Shown: in pieces, positions 16,565 to 30,648 of the stretch
Position numbering within the stretch: the stretch's first letter is position 1
How the letters are laid out: every line of letters starts with the position of its first letter
Source: Schaalia sp. 19OD2882
Lineage (GTDB): Bacteria > Actinomycetota > Actinomycetes > Actinomycetales > Actinomycetaceae
Length of the DNA stretch: 64,000 bases
Assembly: GCF_018986735.1 (NCBI RefSeq)
Contig: NZ_CP065521.1
Span: forward strand, 124,001 to 188,000
Direction of reading: 5' to 3'
Translations under genes and position numbers: made by a program
The notes under the pieces: generated by a model
What the model saw: the letters and a program-made list of their open reading frames with translations, nothing else
What the model was told of the DNA's origin: nothing
The model's database searches: none

Positions 16565-17499
16565 GTCGAACCCGCCGCACCCGCCCTCGTCCGAACAGAC
16601 GTCGGGGGGCGCTGGGAGGCGTTTTCATGTGGGTGTCGCTGGTGCTTGGCCTCACCCTGGTCGTCGCATCCTCGGCAGTGGCGATCCGCGGATTGTCCGG
16701 CCTGCCCGTCCTGCCGGGTTCACCGCTGGGGAAAGGCACCGAACAGTCGGCGCGAACCTCCACGCGGACCGCCACCCGAGACCTGCCTGCGCCGGCGCTG
16801 GACGGCACCGACTTCGACCCCGAGTGGATCATCTCCGACGAGGTCTTCCACGACACCTCCACCATGGACGAGGCGACGATCGCCGACTTCATCGCCCTGG
16901 TGGGCAAGGGCTGCCAGGACTCGTCGAAGGGCGTCGCCTGCCTGTCCCGATACCGGGTGGACACGGCAGGTTTCGCCGCCGACCAGTACTGCCCCGGCGG
17001 TTTCGAGGGCGCCGCCGGTGACTCCGCGGCGGCGATCATCCACAAGAGCGCCCAGGGGTGCGGCATCAACCCGCAGGTCCTGCTCACCTTCCTGCAGAAG
17101 GAGCAGGGGCTGTTGACCGCAAGCGGGTCGAAGCTCACCGCACGACGCTACGAGGCGGCCATGGGCTACGGCTGCCCGGATGATGCTCCGTGCGACGCCC
17201 GCTACCAGGGGCTGGCCGCCCAAGTGTGGTACGCGGCCCGCCAGTTCCGCATGTACGAAGCACATCCGGAGGACTACTGGCTGCGCGTCCAAGTGCCGAC
17301 CCCGGTCAAGTACGCGCACGCGGAGTCCTGCGGCGCACGCGAGCTGACGGTCGTCAACCAGGCGACGGTGAACCTGTACCTCTACACGCCCTACCAGCCG
17401 GACGAAGCTGCGCTCAATGGTGGCTCCACCTCATGCTCCAGCTGGGGCAACCTCAATGTGCACTCGATCTTCAGGGCGTGGTTCGGCCCGCCCAGGTGA
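16561..17499 (+). CDS. secreted/membrane-anchored protein of the actinobacterial 'hemagglutinin'-like family
   Basis: 312 residues; GTG start overlapping the phosphatase stop. An Arg-rich cytoplasmic start is followed by one membrane helix (about 20-42), a Ser/Thr/Arg-rich linker, and a Cys-containing outer domain. The outer domain carries INPQVLLTFLQKEQGLLT, AAMGYGCPDDAPCDARYQG and QVWYAARQFRMYEAHPEDYW. This resembles a lysozyme-like glucosaminidase fold seen in secreted proteins of corynebacteria and bifidobacteria, often labelled hemagglutinin. The Glu in KEQG is the likely catalytic residue if it is an enzyme. Activity is not established. Confidence 0.7.
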   Translation: MSRTRRTRPRPNRRRGALGGVFMWVSLVLGLTLVVASSAVAIRGLSGLPVLPGSPLGKGTEQSARTSTRTATRDLPAPALDGTDFDPEWIISDEVFHDTSTMDEATIADFIALVGKGCQDSSKGVACLSRYRVDTAGFAADQYCPGGFEGAAGDSAAAIIHKSAQGCGINPQVLLTFLQKEQGLLTASGSKLTARRYEAAMGYGCPDDAPCDARYQGLAAQVWYAARQFRMYEAHPEDYWLRVQVPTPVKYAHAESCGARELTVVNQATVNLYLYTPYQPDEAALNGGSTSCSSWGNLNVHSIFRAWFGPPR

Positions 17500-17567
17500 G
17501 CCGAGCCGCTGGTCGCCGCCAGGTGCCGGGGTGAGCTGGTCGCCGGCCGGCGCGGCCGACAGGCAGG

Positions 17568-18116
17568 TCAGTCCTTGGGGGCGGCACCGTCCTCGGCGGT
17601 GACCGGCGGCCGACAGGACCACGGGAAGGAGATCCACAGACCCGTCTCCCGCCACGAGTAGTCCGGCGAGATCACCGAGTGCCGCTTCGTGTACAGCACA
17701 GCGCTTCGCGCCTCAACCGGCACCGCATGCGACCCGTCCAGTGACAGCCCGTGCTCACACAACAATTCCATGACCATCTTCAAGGTCCGGCCCGAATCCG
17801 CCACGTCGTCGACCACCAGCACCTTGCGCCCGACGACCGAACTCACATCCATCAGTGGGGGCAACAACTGCGGCTCCGGAAGTGTCTGGCCGATCCCCGT
17901 GTAGAACTCGACGTTCATCGTGCCCATCGCCTTCACGTCCAGCGCATAGGCAAGAGCGCCCGCAGGCAGCAAGCCGCCGCGCGCCACCGCAATCACGAGG
18001 TCCGGCATCCAGCCGGAATCGCTGATCGATCGCGCCAGCTCACGGGTGGCATCCCCGAAGCCCTGCCAGGTGAGGACTTCACGTTGAGGACGGGCGGCGT
18101 CGGTCGGAATGGCCAT
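17568..18116 (-). CDS. phosphoribosyltransferase (xanthine/guanine type)
   Basis: 182 residues from the ATG at 18116 with GGAGG at the right distance. The PRPP-binding loop VLVVDDVADSGRTL is complete. ARGGLLPAGALAYALDVK gives the early PPi loop. The C-terminal SWRETGLWISFPW matches xanthine-guanine enzymes (Gpt/XGPRT type). It would salvage xanthine or guanine to the nucleotide, using PRPP. It lies 98 nt downstream of pfkA in the same direction and probably shares its transcript. Confidence 0.85.
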   Translation of the reverse strand: MAIPTDAARPQREVLTWQGFGDATRELARSISDSGWMPDLVIAVARGGLLPAGALAYALDVKAMGTMNVEFYTGIGQTLPEPQLLPPLMDVSSVVGRKVLVVDDVADSGRTLKMVMELLCEHGLSLDGSHAVPVEARSAVLYTKRHSVISPDYSWRETGLWISFPWSCRPPVTAEDGAAPKD

Positions 18117-18213
18117 GGGTGTCTTTCCTCCATGGGGTTGATCGGATGACGAGGGCGGGGCCGGACGGTCGGCCCGGGCGGCGGGCGGTGGGTGCTCGCG
18201 GGTGGTCGGCCGG

Positions 18214-19347
18214 TCAGTCGCCCATGCAGGTGCCCACGTGGCGGGCGGCGAGCACCCACGGATGATCCAGGGGCACCTTCTTGAGGTTTCCGGCCACATC
18301 CGCCAGCGGCACGGGAACGGCCGACTGACCTTGGGCGGCGACGGTGACACCGAATCGGCCCTCCGCGACGAGGTCGGCGCCGGCCCCTCCCAGCAGTGTG
18401 CCGAGCATCCGGTCTGCGGCGTCGGGTGTGCCTCCGCGTTGGACGTATCCGAGGATCGTCACACGGGCCTCCAGGCCGGTGGCCCTCTCCAGCGCGGTGG
18501 CCAATTCGAAGGTCCTGCCGCGGTGGCTGGCTTCGACTGACGCCCGGTGCTTCTTGGCGGTGGCCTTGCCCTCCGGGGTGTCGGCCTCGCGGACCAGGGA
18601 CTCGGCTGCGGCAAGCTCGGCCGCACCGGCAGTGTCCAGGGCTCCTTCGGCAACCGCCACCACGGAGAAACTGTGGCCGCGCCCGGCACGGTCCTGGATC
18701 GAGGTCACGACCGAGTCGATGGAGTAGGGGATCTCAGGCAGGAGGATGATGTCCGCCCCTCCTGCGATACCGGCGCCCAAGGCAAGCCACCCGGCTTTGT
18801 GCCCCATGATCTCCACGACGATGATCCGGTGGTGGCTGTGAGCCGTCGAATGCAACCGGTCCACTGCCTCGGTGGCGATGCCGAGCGCCGTCGAGAAGCC
18901 GAAGCTCGTGTCCGTGTGGGCGATGTCGTTGTCGATGGTCTTGGGCAGGTGGATGACCTTCAGGCCCGCCTTGGCCAGGCGCTGGGCGTTCTTCGCCGTG
19001 CCGCCACCGCCGATGCACACCAGGGCGTCGATGCCCAGCTTGTCGCAGTTGTCCACGACGGTGGGCACCATGTCGCGCACCTCGCCGTCCACCAGCATTC
19101 GGTGGACCTTGTCGCGGGAGGTTCCCAGGATCGTGCCGCCCACGGTGAGGATTCCGGACAGGGCCTGGGGGTCGAGCGGCATGGTGCGCCCTTCGGCCAG
19201 ACCTCGGATTCCGTCGCGGAAGCCCACGAGTTCCATTCCGTGGTGGCCGATGGCGGCCTTGCCGAAGCCGCGGATCGCCGCGTTGAGGCCGGGGCTGTCG
19301 CCGCCGGCTGTGAGGATTCCGACTCGAAGGGGTGCCGACTTCGCCAT
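18214..19347 (-). CDS. pfkA: 6-phosphofructokinase (group III-like)
   Basis: 377 residues from the ATG at 19347 (AGGAGC upstream). Core motifs are present: [10 protein letters not shown] near the N-terminus, the catalytic [16 protein letters not shown] and GYVQRGG. Two residues that separate ATP from pyrophosphate enzymes can be read. E. coli position 124 is Lys (PKTIDNDI), as in PPi and group III enzymes. Position 104 falls in GGGGT and is Gly, as in ATP enzymes. Position 103, normally Asp/Glu and Mg-linked, is Gly as well. The donor is therefore uncertain. It catalyses the committing step of glycolysis. Confidence 0.93.
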   Translation of the reverse strand: MAKSAPLRVGILTAGGDSPGLNAAIRGFGKAAIGHHGMELVGFRDGIRGLAEGRTMPLDPQALSGILTVGGTILGTSRDKVHRMLVDGEVRDMVPTVVDNCDKLGIDALVCIGGGGTAKNAQRLAKAGLKVIHLPKTIDNDIAHTDTSFGFSTALGIATEAVDRLHSTAHSHHRIIVVEIMGHKAGWLALGAGIAGGADIILLPEIPYSIDSVVTSIQDRAGRGHSFSVVAVAEGALDTAGAAELAAAESLVREADTPEGKATAKKHRASVEASHRGRTFELATALERATGLEARVTILGYVQRGGTPDAADRMLGTLLGGAGADLVAEGRFGVTVAAQGQSAVPVPLADVAGNLKKVPLDHPWVLAARHVGTCMGD

Positions 19348-19522
19348 TGTGGGCTCCTGACCGGAAGGGGAGTGGGGACACTCCAGAGTACCGGCGCGCC
19401 GCGCCTGCCCGTGAGGACCTGGCGCGGCACGGGAGGCAACTTCGTGGGAGCATGTGGACACGACGACGCCGCGACGCCCCGCGCCCCGGTGCGGCGATGA
19501 CCACAGGAGGATGAAGGACCGA

Positions 19523-20689
19523 ATGAGCACGTCCGACCAGGTGCGTCGACCTCGTCCCGCATGGGCGTCGACGCGAGGGGCCAGCACTGCCGCAACCGGA
19601 CCTGCACCATCGGCTCAACCTGTGACGGCGGCGCCCTCGTACGCGCCGGCCCCGCCCTCGTCCCCGACACTCCCGCCCGAGGCAGGATTCAAGGGGAGCG
19701 AAGTGTCCGCCGACCTGGAAGGCGCCGTGGGAAGTGGGACGGCCGCTGACGCAGCGGGCCTGGCCTCACGCCTGTGCGCAGCCGTGGGCACAGTCCTGGT
19801 CGGAAAGGACGAGGCCGTGGCCACCGCCGTGTGCACGCTGCTGGCAGGTGGCCACCTGCTGTTGGAGGACGTGCCCGGAGTCGGCAAGACCAGCCTGGCG
19901 CTGGCGTTGGCCGGCGCCAGCGGAGCAACCTCGCAGCGCATCCAGTTCACCTCGGACATGCTGCCCACCGACGTCACCGGCGTGTCCGTCTACGACCAGG
20001 TGGAACAGCGTTTCCGCTTCCACCCGGGCCCCGTCTTCGCGCACGTGGTCCTGGCCGACGAGATCAACCGCGCCACCCCCAAGACCCAGTCGGCGTTGCT
20101 CGAGGCGATGGGGGAGGGGCATGTGAGTGTCGACGGGCGCACCATGGCGCTGCCGGACCCGTTCATGGTGGTCGCCACCCAGAACCCGGTGGACATGGAA
20201 GGCACCTTCCATCTTCCCGAGGCCCAGCGGGACCGCTTCATGGCGCGACTGTCCCTGGGCTACCCGGACCAGGTGGCCGAAGCGCGCATGGTCGGCGAAA
20301 GGAACGGCTCGGACCCGATGCGGGCGCTGCATCCTGTGGCCCAGGTGGCGGATCTGGTGCGCGCGCGGGCCGTGGTCGCCTCGACCCACATGGCGCCCGG
20401 AGTGGTCGCCTACGCGGTGGCCCTGTCGGCGGCCACCCGCCGACATCCGGGGCTGGCCTTGGGCGCCAGCCCTCGTGCGACCTTGCACGTGGCGGCGATG
20501 GCGCGCGCCAGGGCCGCCATGGGCGGCCGTGACCACGTCAAACCTGACGACGTGGCCCGCGTGGCCCCGATCGTCCTGGGGCACCGCGTCGTCCCGGCCG
20601 GTAGACATGCGAGCGCCGCCGCCGCCCGGCAGGTTGCCGCCGAGGTCATTGCCGACGTCCTGGCCACCACCCCGGTCGAAGGTCGTTGA
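19523..20689 (+). CDS. MoxR-family AAA+ ATPase
   Basis: 388 residues from the ATG at 19523 (AAGGA just upstream); an ATG at 19511 is an alternative. A disordered Pro/Ala/Ser linker (1-60) comes first. Then come Walker [10 protein letters not shown] (about 116-124), Walker [11 protein letters not shown], the sensor ATQNP, and the lid domain. MoxR ATPases act as chaperones for maturation of protein complexes. It starts the operon MoxR-DUF58-transglutaminase and ends at the base before the next gene. The linker contains an exact copy of the dispersed 14-mer (19649-19662, reverse strand). Confidence 0.92.
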   Translation: MSTSDQVRRPRPAWASTRGASTAATGPAPSAQPVTAAPSYAPAPPSSPTLPPEAGFKGSEVSADLEGAVGSGTAADAAGLASRLCAAVGTVLVGKDEAVATAVCTLLAGGHLLLEDVPGVGKTSLALALAGASGATSQRIQFTSDMLPTDVTGVSVYDQVEQRFRFHPGPVFAHVVLADEINRATPKTQSALLEAMGEGHVSVDGRTMALPDPFMVVATQNPVDMEGTFHLPEAQRDRFMARLSLGYPDQVAEARMVGERNGSDPMRALHPVAQVADLVRARAVVASTHMAPGVVAYAVALSAATRRHPGLALGASPRATLHVAAMARARAAMGGRDHVKPDDVARVAPIVLGHRVVPAGRHASAAAARQVAAEVIADVLATTPVEGR

Positions 20690-22099
20690 ATGGGCGCAGG
20701 TCGATGGGCGCACTGCGGCCCGACCGCCAGAGGGTGGGGCCTGCTGGTCCTGAGCCCGGTCCTGGCAGGGGCATGGATGGTCGTCGGCCTGCGTGAGATT
20801 CTGCTGCTGTCCGTGCTGCTGGCCGCCTGCGTGGTCGCCTCCCTGGTCAGCGTCGCACTGGTGGCCGCTTGGGCGCGGCCGCGGGCCAGTGTCCACACCA
20901 GCCCCACGACCCCGCGCGTGGGTGAGGGCTTCACGGTCCAGGCGCTGGTGGACACGCGTTTGCCACTGCGTTCCTTCGTGCGGGCCACATGGCAGATCGA
21001 CCAGGCCGCCGCGGATGCCGAGGCCGGGGATGCGCCCGACACCTTCGGAGGGCGTGCCGGACGTCACACGGTCACGACCGACCACCACCTGGGGGCCGCC
21101 AGCGCGCACCTGTCGATGCCCATGCGGGCTGAGAGTCGCGGGCACGTGCACGTGCATCTGCGTCGCCTCACGTGGACCGACCCGCTGGGACTGTGGCGCC
21201 TCACGCGGCGCTGCCGGGGGGCGGCCGACGTCCTGGTCCTTCCCGCGCGGGTCCCCACCGATGCCCTGGACGTGCGGGCAGGGTCCGTCGAGCGCCCCAG
21301 GAACGGCGTTGACGAGGGCGAAGCCGGAGGCGCGATCCGCGAGTACCGGCCAGGGGATGCTCCCAGACGCGTCCACTGGAAGCAGAGCGCACGCGTGGGA
21401 CGCCTGCTGGTCAACCTGCCCGACGCCCCCGAGCACGTCTCGCGCGAACTCTTCCTGGACACGCGCGCCCAGGCGTGGCCGCAGGCCAGGGGCTTCGAGC
21501 AGGCGGTTGCCCTGGCGTGCAGTCTGGTCGAGGAGTGGTTGCCGCGCGGCGAGGACGTGCGCGTCTTCCTCGGAGGTGTCGAAGTCACTGCCGGTCCGGG
21601 GACTGGCCGAGTCGACAGGTTGCCGCCGATGGCCGGAGAACAGGTTTCCACGGACGTCGGCGACGGCGGGGTCGGCGGCGACGCGCTGGTGCGCGCCCTG
21701 GCCGAGGTCGACGTGGCCCCCGCCGACATGCACGCACTTCCGGGCACCCACCTGCTTCCGGGCGGGAAAGGCCCGGCCTCTTCCTCGGCCCTGCCGGGCG
21801 CAGGTGCGCCGAGCTGCGGCCTCGTCATCACCGGCTGGATCGACCGGGAACTGCTCGACGCCCTGCACGGAACACCCGCCGGCATCCTCGTCTCGACCTG
21901 CGCCGAGGCTCCACCGGCCCACATGACACCGCCCCTGTGGACCCTGGTCCATGTGCCGCCCACGCCGGTGCACGCCACGCCTGAAGGCGTGCCCTCGCGC
22001 CACGCGGGCACGCATTCCTCCACGCGCGCCGTCGCGACTGTCGCCCTCGGCCACCCGCGAGCGGGCGCCAAGGAGACCGGGCAGGGCACCCATGGCTGA
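20690..22099 (+). CDS. DUF58-domain membrane protein
   Basis: 469 residues, starting directly after the MoxR stop. Two membrane helices (about 18-60) are followed by a cytoplasmic part with the DUF58 signature IREYRPGDAPRRVHWKQSAR. DUF58 proteins have a von Willebrand A-like fold and are partners of MoxR ATPases and transglutaminase-like proteins. The three together are thought to act in envelope or complex assembly. The C-terminal 120 residues are Pro/Gly/Ser-rich. The stop overlaps the start of the next gene by 8 nt. Confidence 0.88.
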   Translation: MGAGRWAHCGPTARGWGLLVLSPVLAGAWMVVGLREILLLSVLLAACVVASLVSVALVAAWARPRASVHTSPTTPRVGEGFTVQALVDTRLPLRSFVRATWQIDQAAADAEAGDAPDTFGGRAGRHTVTTDHHLGAASAHLSMPMRAESRGHVHVHLRRLTWTDPLGLWRLTRRCRGAADVLVLPARVPTDALDVRAGSVERPRNGVDEGEAGGAIREYRPGDAPRRVHWKQSARVGRLLVNLPDAPEHVSRELFLDTRAQAWPQARGFEQAVALACSLVEEWLPRGEDVRVFLGGVEVTAGPGTGRVDRLPPMAGEQVSTDVGDGGVGGDALVRALAEVDVAPADMHALPGTHLLPGGKGPASSSALPGAGAPSCGLVITGWIDRELLDALHGTPAGILVSTCAEAPPAHMTPPLWTLVHVPPTPVHATPEGVPSRHAGTHSSTRAVATVALGHPRAGAKETGQGTHG

Positions 22100-24830
22100 G
22101 GCGCCGACTCGACGGGGTCGCGTCGGCGGCCTGCACGACATCCGCTGGAGTGCCTCTGCGGGGCCACTCGCCGGAGTGCTGCAAGGCATCGTCACCATCG
22201 CCCTGTGGGCGACGGCAGTGCGCTCCATGGAAGCGGTCTTCCAACCGGGGCCGTGGCAATGGGCGCTCCTCCTGATGGTGGCTGGCGCCTTCGTCCCGGC
22301 ACTGGGACTACGACTGCTCAGTCCTCAGCGACCATTGATGGCCTCCAGCGCGGGGTGCGCGGTGGCCGCAGGAGTTCTGGCGCACAGACTGTGGTCCAGC
22401 GGCGCCATGGAGGCATGGCACTCCGACCCTGCCGGTCGACTGGCGTCGGCACGTTCGGCGGTGCTCCACGGGGAGCCGCCCATGGTGCTCACCGGCGCCG
22501 TCGAAGACGTCATCCTGGTCTTCGCCATGCTGCTCGTGTGGATCGGCGTCCTGCTGCACATCGGCTCCGAAGCGCCCACGCTCGGCGCTTTGGTGCCGAG
22601 CGCCGGCCTGCTGCTTCGGCCTGCGGTCACCGGCGTCCACGAGAGCCCGGTCGTGCTGGCCGCAGTGGCACTGGGATGGATGCTTCTCCTGGTCCTCGGC
22701 TCACCGGCGGCGCCCCCGTGGGGGCGACGATGGGCCGAGAGGGCGCGGGGGGCCGTACGCGTGTGGGGTGCGCGCTCCGCCGTGGGCGCCCTCGCCCTCG
22801 TCCTGGCCGCAGGGGCACTGACCCAACTGCCCACGACCAGCGACAAGACGTGGAACCAGACAGGAATCGTCCCCTCGCCCGTGGACACCACCATCCCCGA
22901 CGTCACCGTGGCACTGGGCCAGGAGCTGCGGCGCGGCTCCACCGCCGAAGCCTTCCGATACTCCGGGGTCTCCAACGGGCAGGTCACCCGATTCACCCTG
23001 TCGACCTTGGCGGACCTTGACCGGGGCAGGTGGAAGCCCGTCGACGTCGCCGACGGGGAACTGCAAGCCCTGGACTCCGCCCGCTCCGGTGCGGACCCCA
23101 CCTACAGTGGCGCCCTCGAAATGCTGCCCGCCAATGGGGGGACCGAGAGAATCAACCCCGGCGATTTCCTGACACCACCGGTCACAGTGATCACGAAAGG
23201 CCTGGTCAGCCCTTGGTTGCCGACTTTGCAGTCGACGGTGCTGGTGGATCTGCCGACCTCCGGCGCTGCGGAGACGACGAAATCCTCTGGGGCGCCGTCG
23301 TCACCCGGACCCGGAGCCCCACAGTCCTCCGGCGACGACGAAACCCCCAGCACGCCACTTCCTCTGGACCAGTGGGCGTGGGTGCCCGGCACGGACTCGG
23401 TGCGCTCGGCCACGCAGGTCACCCAGCGCGGCCAGACCTACCGCCTGTGGGGATCGACCCAGGAGCGCCTGCCCCTCACGCCTGTCGCGCCCGGACTCGG
23501 CACGGCCGACCAGCAGGCGGCCGCGACCGGGCGACAGCCGAAGGACCTGCCCCGCCACCTCGCACTGCCCGAGGGCGTGCCCGACGTCATCGGGCGGACC
23601 GCCGCCGAAGTGACCCGGGGCGCGTCGGACGACCTTGCGGCCGCGGCGGCCCTGGAGCAGTTCTTCACCGGCGGCGGCTTCACCTACGACGAATCGGCGC
23701 CCTACACGCCCGGCGCCGACCCGGAGGACCCCTACCAGTCCATGGAGGCGTTCCTGGCCGACCGGCACGGGTACTGCGTGCACTTCGCGTCGACCTTTGC
23801 CGTCATGGCGCGCACACTGGGGATCCCCAGCCGCGTGGCCGTCGGCTACGCTTCACGCGCCGCAAGCGGCCCGTGGACCTCGGTGGTGGGCCGTGACCTG
23901 CACGCATGGCCGGAGATCCACGTCGACGGTGCCGGCTGGGTGGCCTTCGAGCCGACTCCCGGCGGCGCCGGCTGGCGGGCCGAGACCGGTGAGGACGTTC
24001 CGGCGACCCCCCAGTCCGACCCGGCACAGTCCGGGGGCGCGCAATCGGCAGGTGGGACGGCCCCGCAGGAGCAGTCTGCGGGGGCGGCGGCCCACGACCA
24101 GGAGGCGTCGGCAGCGCAGCCGCAGCCCGGGGACACGGGAGCGCAGTCGGGGTCCGGCGGCAGGACTGACGACGAGGGCGCCACCCCGGGCGTGCATGTA
24201 CCCGCATGGGTGTTCGGCGTGCTCCTGGGCGCGGTGGGCCTCGGGGTGTTCGTGTGCGTGCCACGCCTGGTGCGGGCGCGCAGGCGGGGCTCAAGGGCGC
24301 AAGCCGTCCGGCGAGGGCGGGCCGAGGCCGCGTGGGACGAGGTCGTCGACATGGCCGTGGACCTGGGGCAACTGCCTGTGGGCCTGTTCGATGCCGACAC
24401 CCGGGAGCGTCCCCGCGCCCGCACGCCGGAGGCCCAGGCGGAGTTCCTGCGATCCTGCGGGGCGCTCGGGGGATCGGGAGTGCCCGATGCTCCAAGTGTC
24501 CCACGTGCAACGGGTGCTTCCGGCGCCTCGGGTGCCGGTCCGGAGGTCGAGGCCGCCCTGGCCACACTGCTGGAAGCAGTGGACGCGCAATTGTGGGGCC
24601 CCAAGGCGACATCGGCGCAGGTGCCGGCAACGGTGCCGGCTTCCGTGCTCGCCCGCACCCGCGACGTCCTCCTCCGCACATTGCGAAGCTCCGCCCCCGC
24701 CAGGGCCCGCGCCCGCGCCACCTGGCTGCCGGCCTCCGTCCTCGGCCCGTGGTGGGCGCGTCTGCACCCACGGGACAGGCCCGAACGCCGCACTCGTCCC
24801 CCGGACGAGGGGGCGGGGATCAATGCATGA
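22092..24830 (+). CDS. transglutaminase-like membrane protein (TgpA type)
   Basis: 912 residues from the ATG at 22092. Six or more membrane helices occupy the first 250 residues and one lies near 705-725. Between them is an outer transglutaminase core with the catalytic triad readable: Cys in RHGYCVHFAS, His in DLHAWPEIHVD, and the Asp of the same segment. GIPSRVAVGY is also present. Ser/Gly/Gln-rich linkers flank the core. It forms the end of the MoxR-DUF58 operon. Bacterial TgpA-like proteins are proposed to crosslink or cleave envelope peptides; the substrate is unknown. Its last codons overlap the end of the convergent SprT-like gene. Confidence 0.88.
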   Translation: MAEAPTRRGRVGGLHDIRWSASAGPLAGVLQGIVTIALWATAVRSMEAVFQPGPWQWALLLMVAGAFVPALGLRLLSPQRPLMASSAGCAVAAGVLAHRLWSSGAMEAWHSDPAGRLASARSAVLHGEPPMVLTGAVEDVILVFAMLLVWIGVLLHIGSEAPTLGALVPSAGLLLRPAVTGVHESPVVLAAVALGWMLLLVLGSPAAPPWGRRWAERARGAVRVWGARSAVGALALVLAAGALTQLPTTSDKTWNQTGIVPSPVDTTIPDVTVALGQELRRGSTAEAFRYSGVSNGQVTRFTLSTLADLDRGRWKPVDVADGELQALDSARSGADPTYSGALEMLPANGGTERINPGDFLTPPVTVITKGLVSPWLPTLQSTVLVDLPTSGAAETTKSSGAPSSPGPGAPQSSGDDETPSTPLPLDQWAWVPGTDSVRSATQVTQRGQTYRLWGSTQERLPLTPVAPGLGTADQQAAATGRQPKDLPRHLALPEGVPDVIGRTAAEVTRGASDDLAAAAALEQFFTGGGFTYDESAPYTPGADPEDPYQSMEAFLADRHGYCVHFASTFAVMARTLGIPSRVAVGYASRAASGPWTSVVGRDLHAWPEIHVDGAGWVAFEPTPGGAGWRAETGEDVPATPQSDPAQSGGAQSAGGTAPQEQSAGAAAHDQEASAAQPQPGDTGAQSGSGGRTDDEGATPGVHVPAWVFGVLLGAVGLGVFVCVPRLVRARRRGSRAQAVRRGRAEAAWDEVVDMAVDLGQLPVGLFDADTRERPRARTPEAQAEFLRSCGALGGSGVPDAPSVPRATGASGASGAGPEVEAALATLLEAVDAQLWGPKATSAQVPATVPASVLARTRDVLLRTLRSSAPARARARATWLPASVLGPWWARLHPRDRPERRTRPPDEGAGINA

Positions 24831-25341
24831 GGCCCGCCTGGCGCAGGAGACGTGCCTCCCGGCGGTAACGCCGGCCGGGTTCTCGCGGGTGACCGCGGTA
24901 CGTCCACTCCAGGACCACCGCCGGGTCGAAGACCCGTGAACAGCTGCCGCAGGACACGACCCGCTGCGGCGACCTGAACAGGTGTTTGACGGCGCCGCAG
25001 CGCGGGCAGGTCCCCGCCCAGTCTCCTTCGGGACTCGGCAGCCCCCGGTCCAGGCTTGCCCGGGGTGATGCGCCGACCTGGCGGGCCTTGGCGCGCCAGA
25101 GCGCGTCATGCACGTGCATGGGGCCGACCAGCGCGTGCGCCACCTCGTGCAGGACGACCTCGCGCACGGTGGGCTCGTCGTAGAGGCGTGTGAGGGGCGC
25201 CGACAGGGTGATCCTCCGGTCGCCGTGGTGACAGGCCCCCGCTCGGCGGCGCGCGGTCGAAGGCGAGGTCCCAGTCGGCAAGGCCGTGGGCGTCCATGAT
25301 CGCACGGGCAAGGGCGTGGGCCGCCTCCAGGTCCACTGTTT

Positions 25342-25345
<4 letters not shown>
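24820..25345 (-). pseudogene. SprT-like zinc metalloprotease, frameshifted
   Basis: A GTG at 25345 overlaps the hrpA stop (GTGA) and opens KTVDLEAAHALARAIMDAHG, LADWDLAFDRA. At about 25249-25257 the frame breaks inside a GCGCGC run. The expected continuation RRRAGACHHGDRRITLS and the metal site LHEVAHALVGP lie in another frame and run to the stop at 24820. A missing CG dinucleotide explains it exactly. The C-terminal half has a CPRCG...CGSC zinc ribbon. SprT-like (Spartan-family) proteases degrade DNA-protein crosslinks in other organisms. This is either a true frameshift or a sequencing error in a GC repeat. Confidence 0.75.
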
Positions 25346-30603
<5,258 letters not shown>

Positions 30604-30648
30604 CCGACGATTCTACCGACCGGTGCGGCGCCCCTTGCGGGCCCGGCG

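Noticed and set aside
19766..22228. 820-codon minus-strand open frame
   Set aside because: Shadow of the MoxR and DUF58 genes; no motif and no ribosome site.
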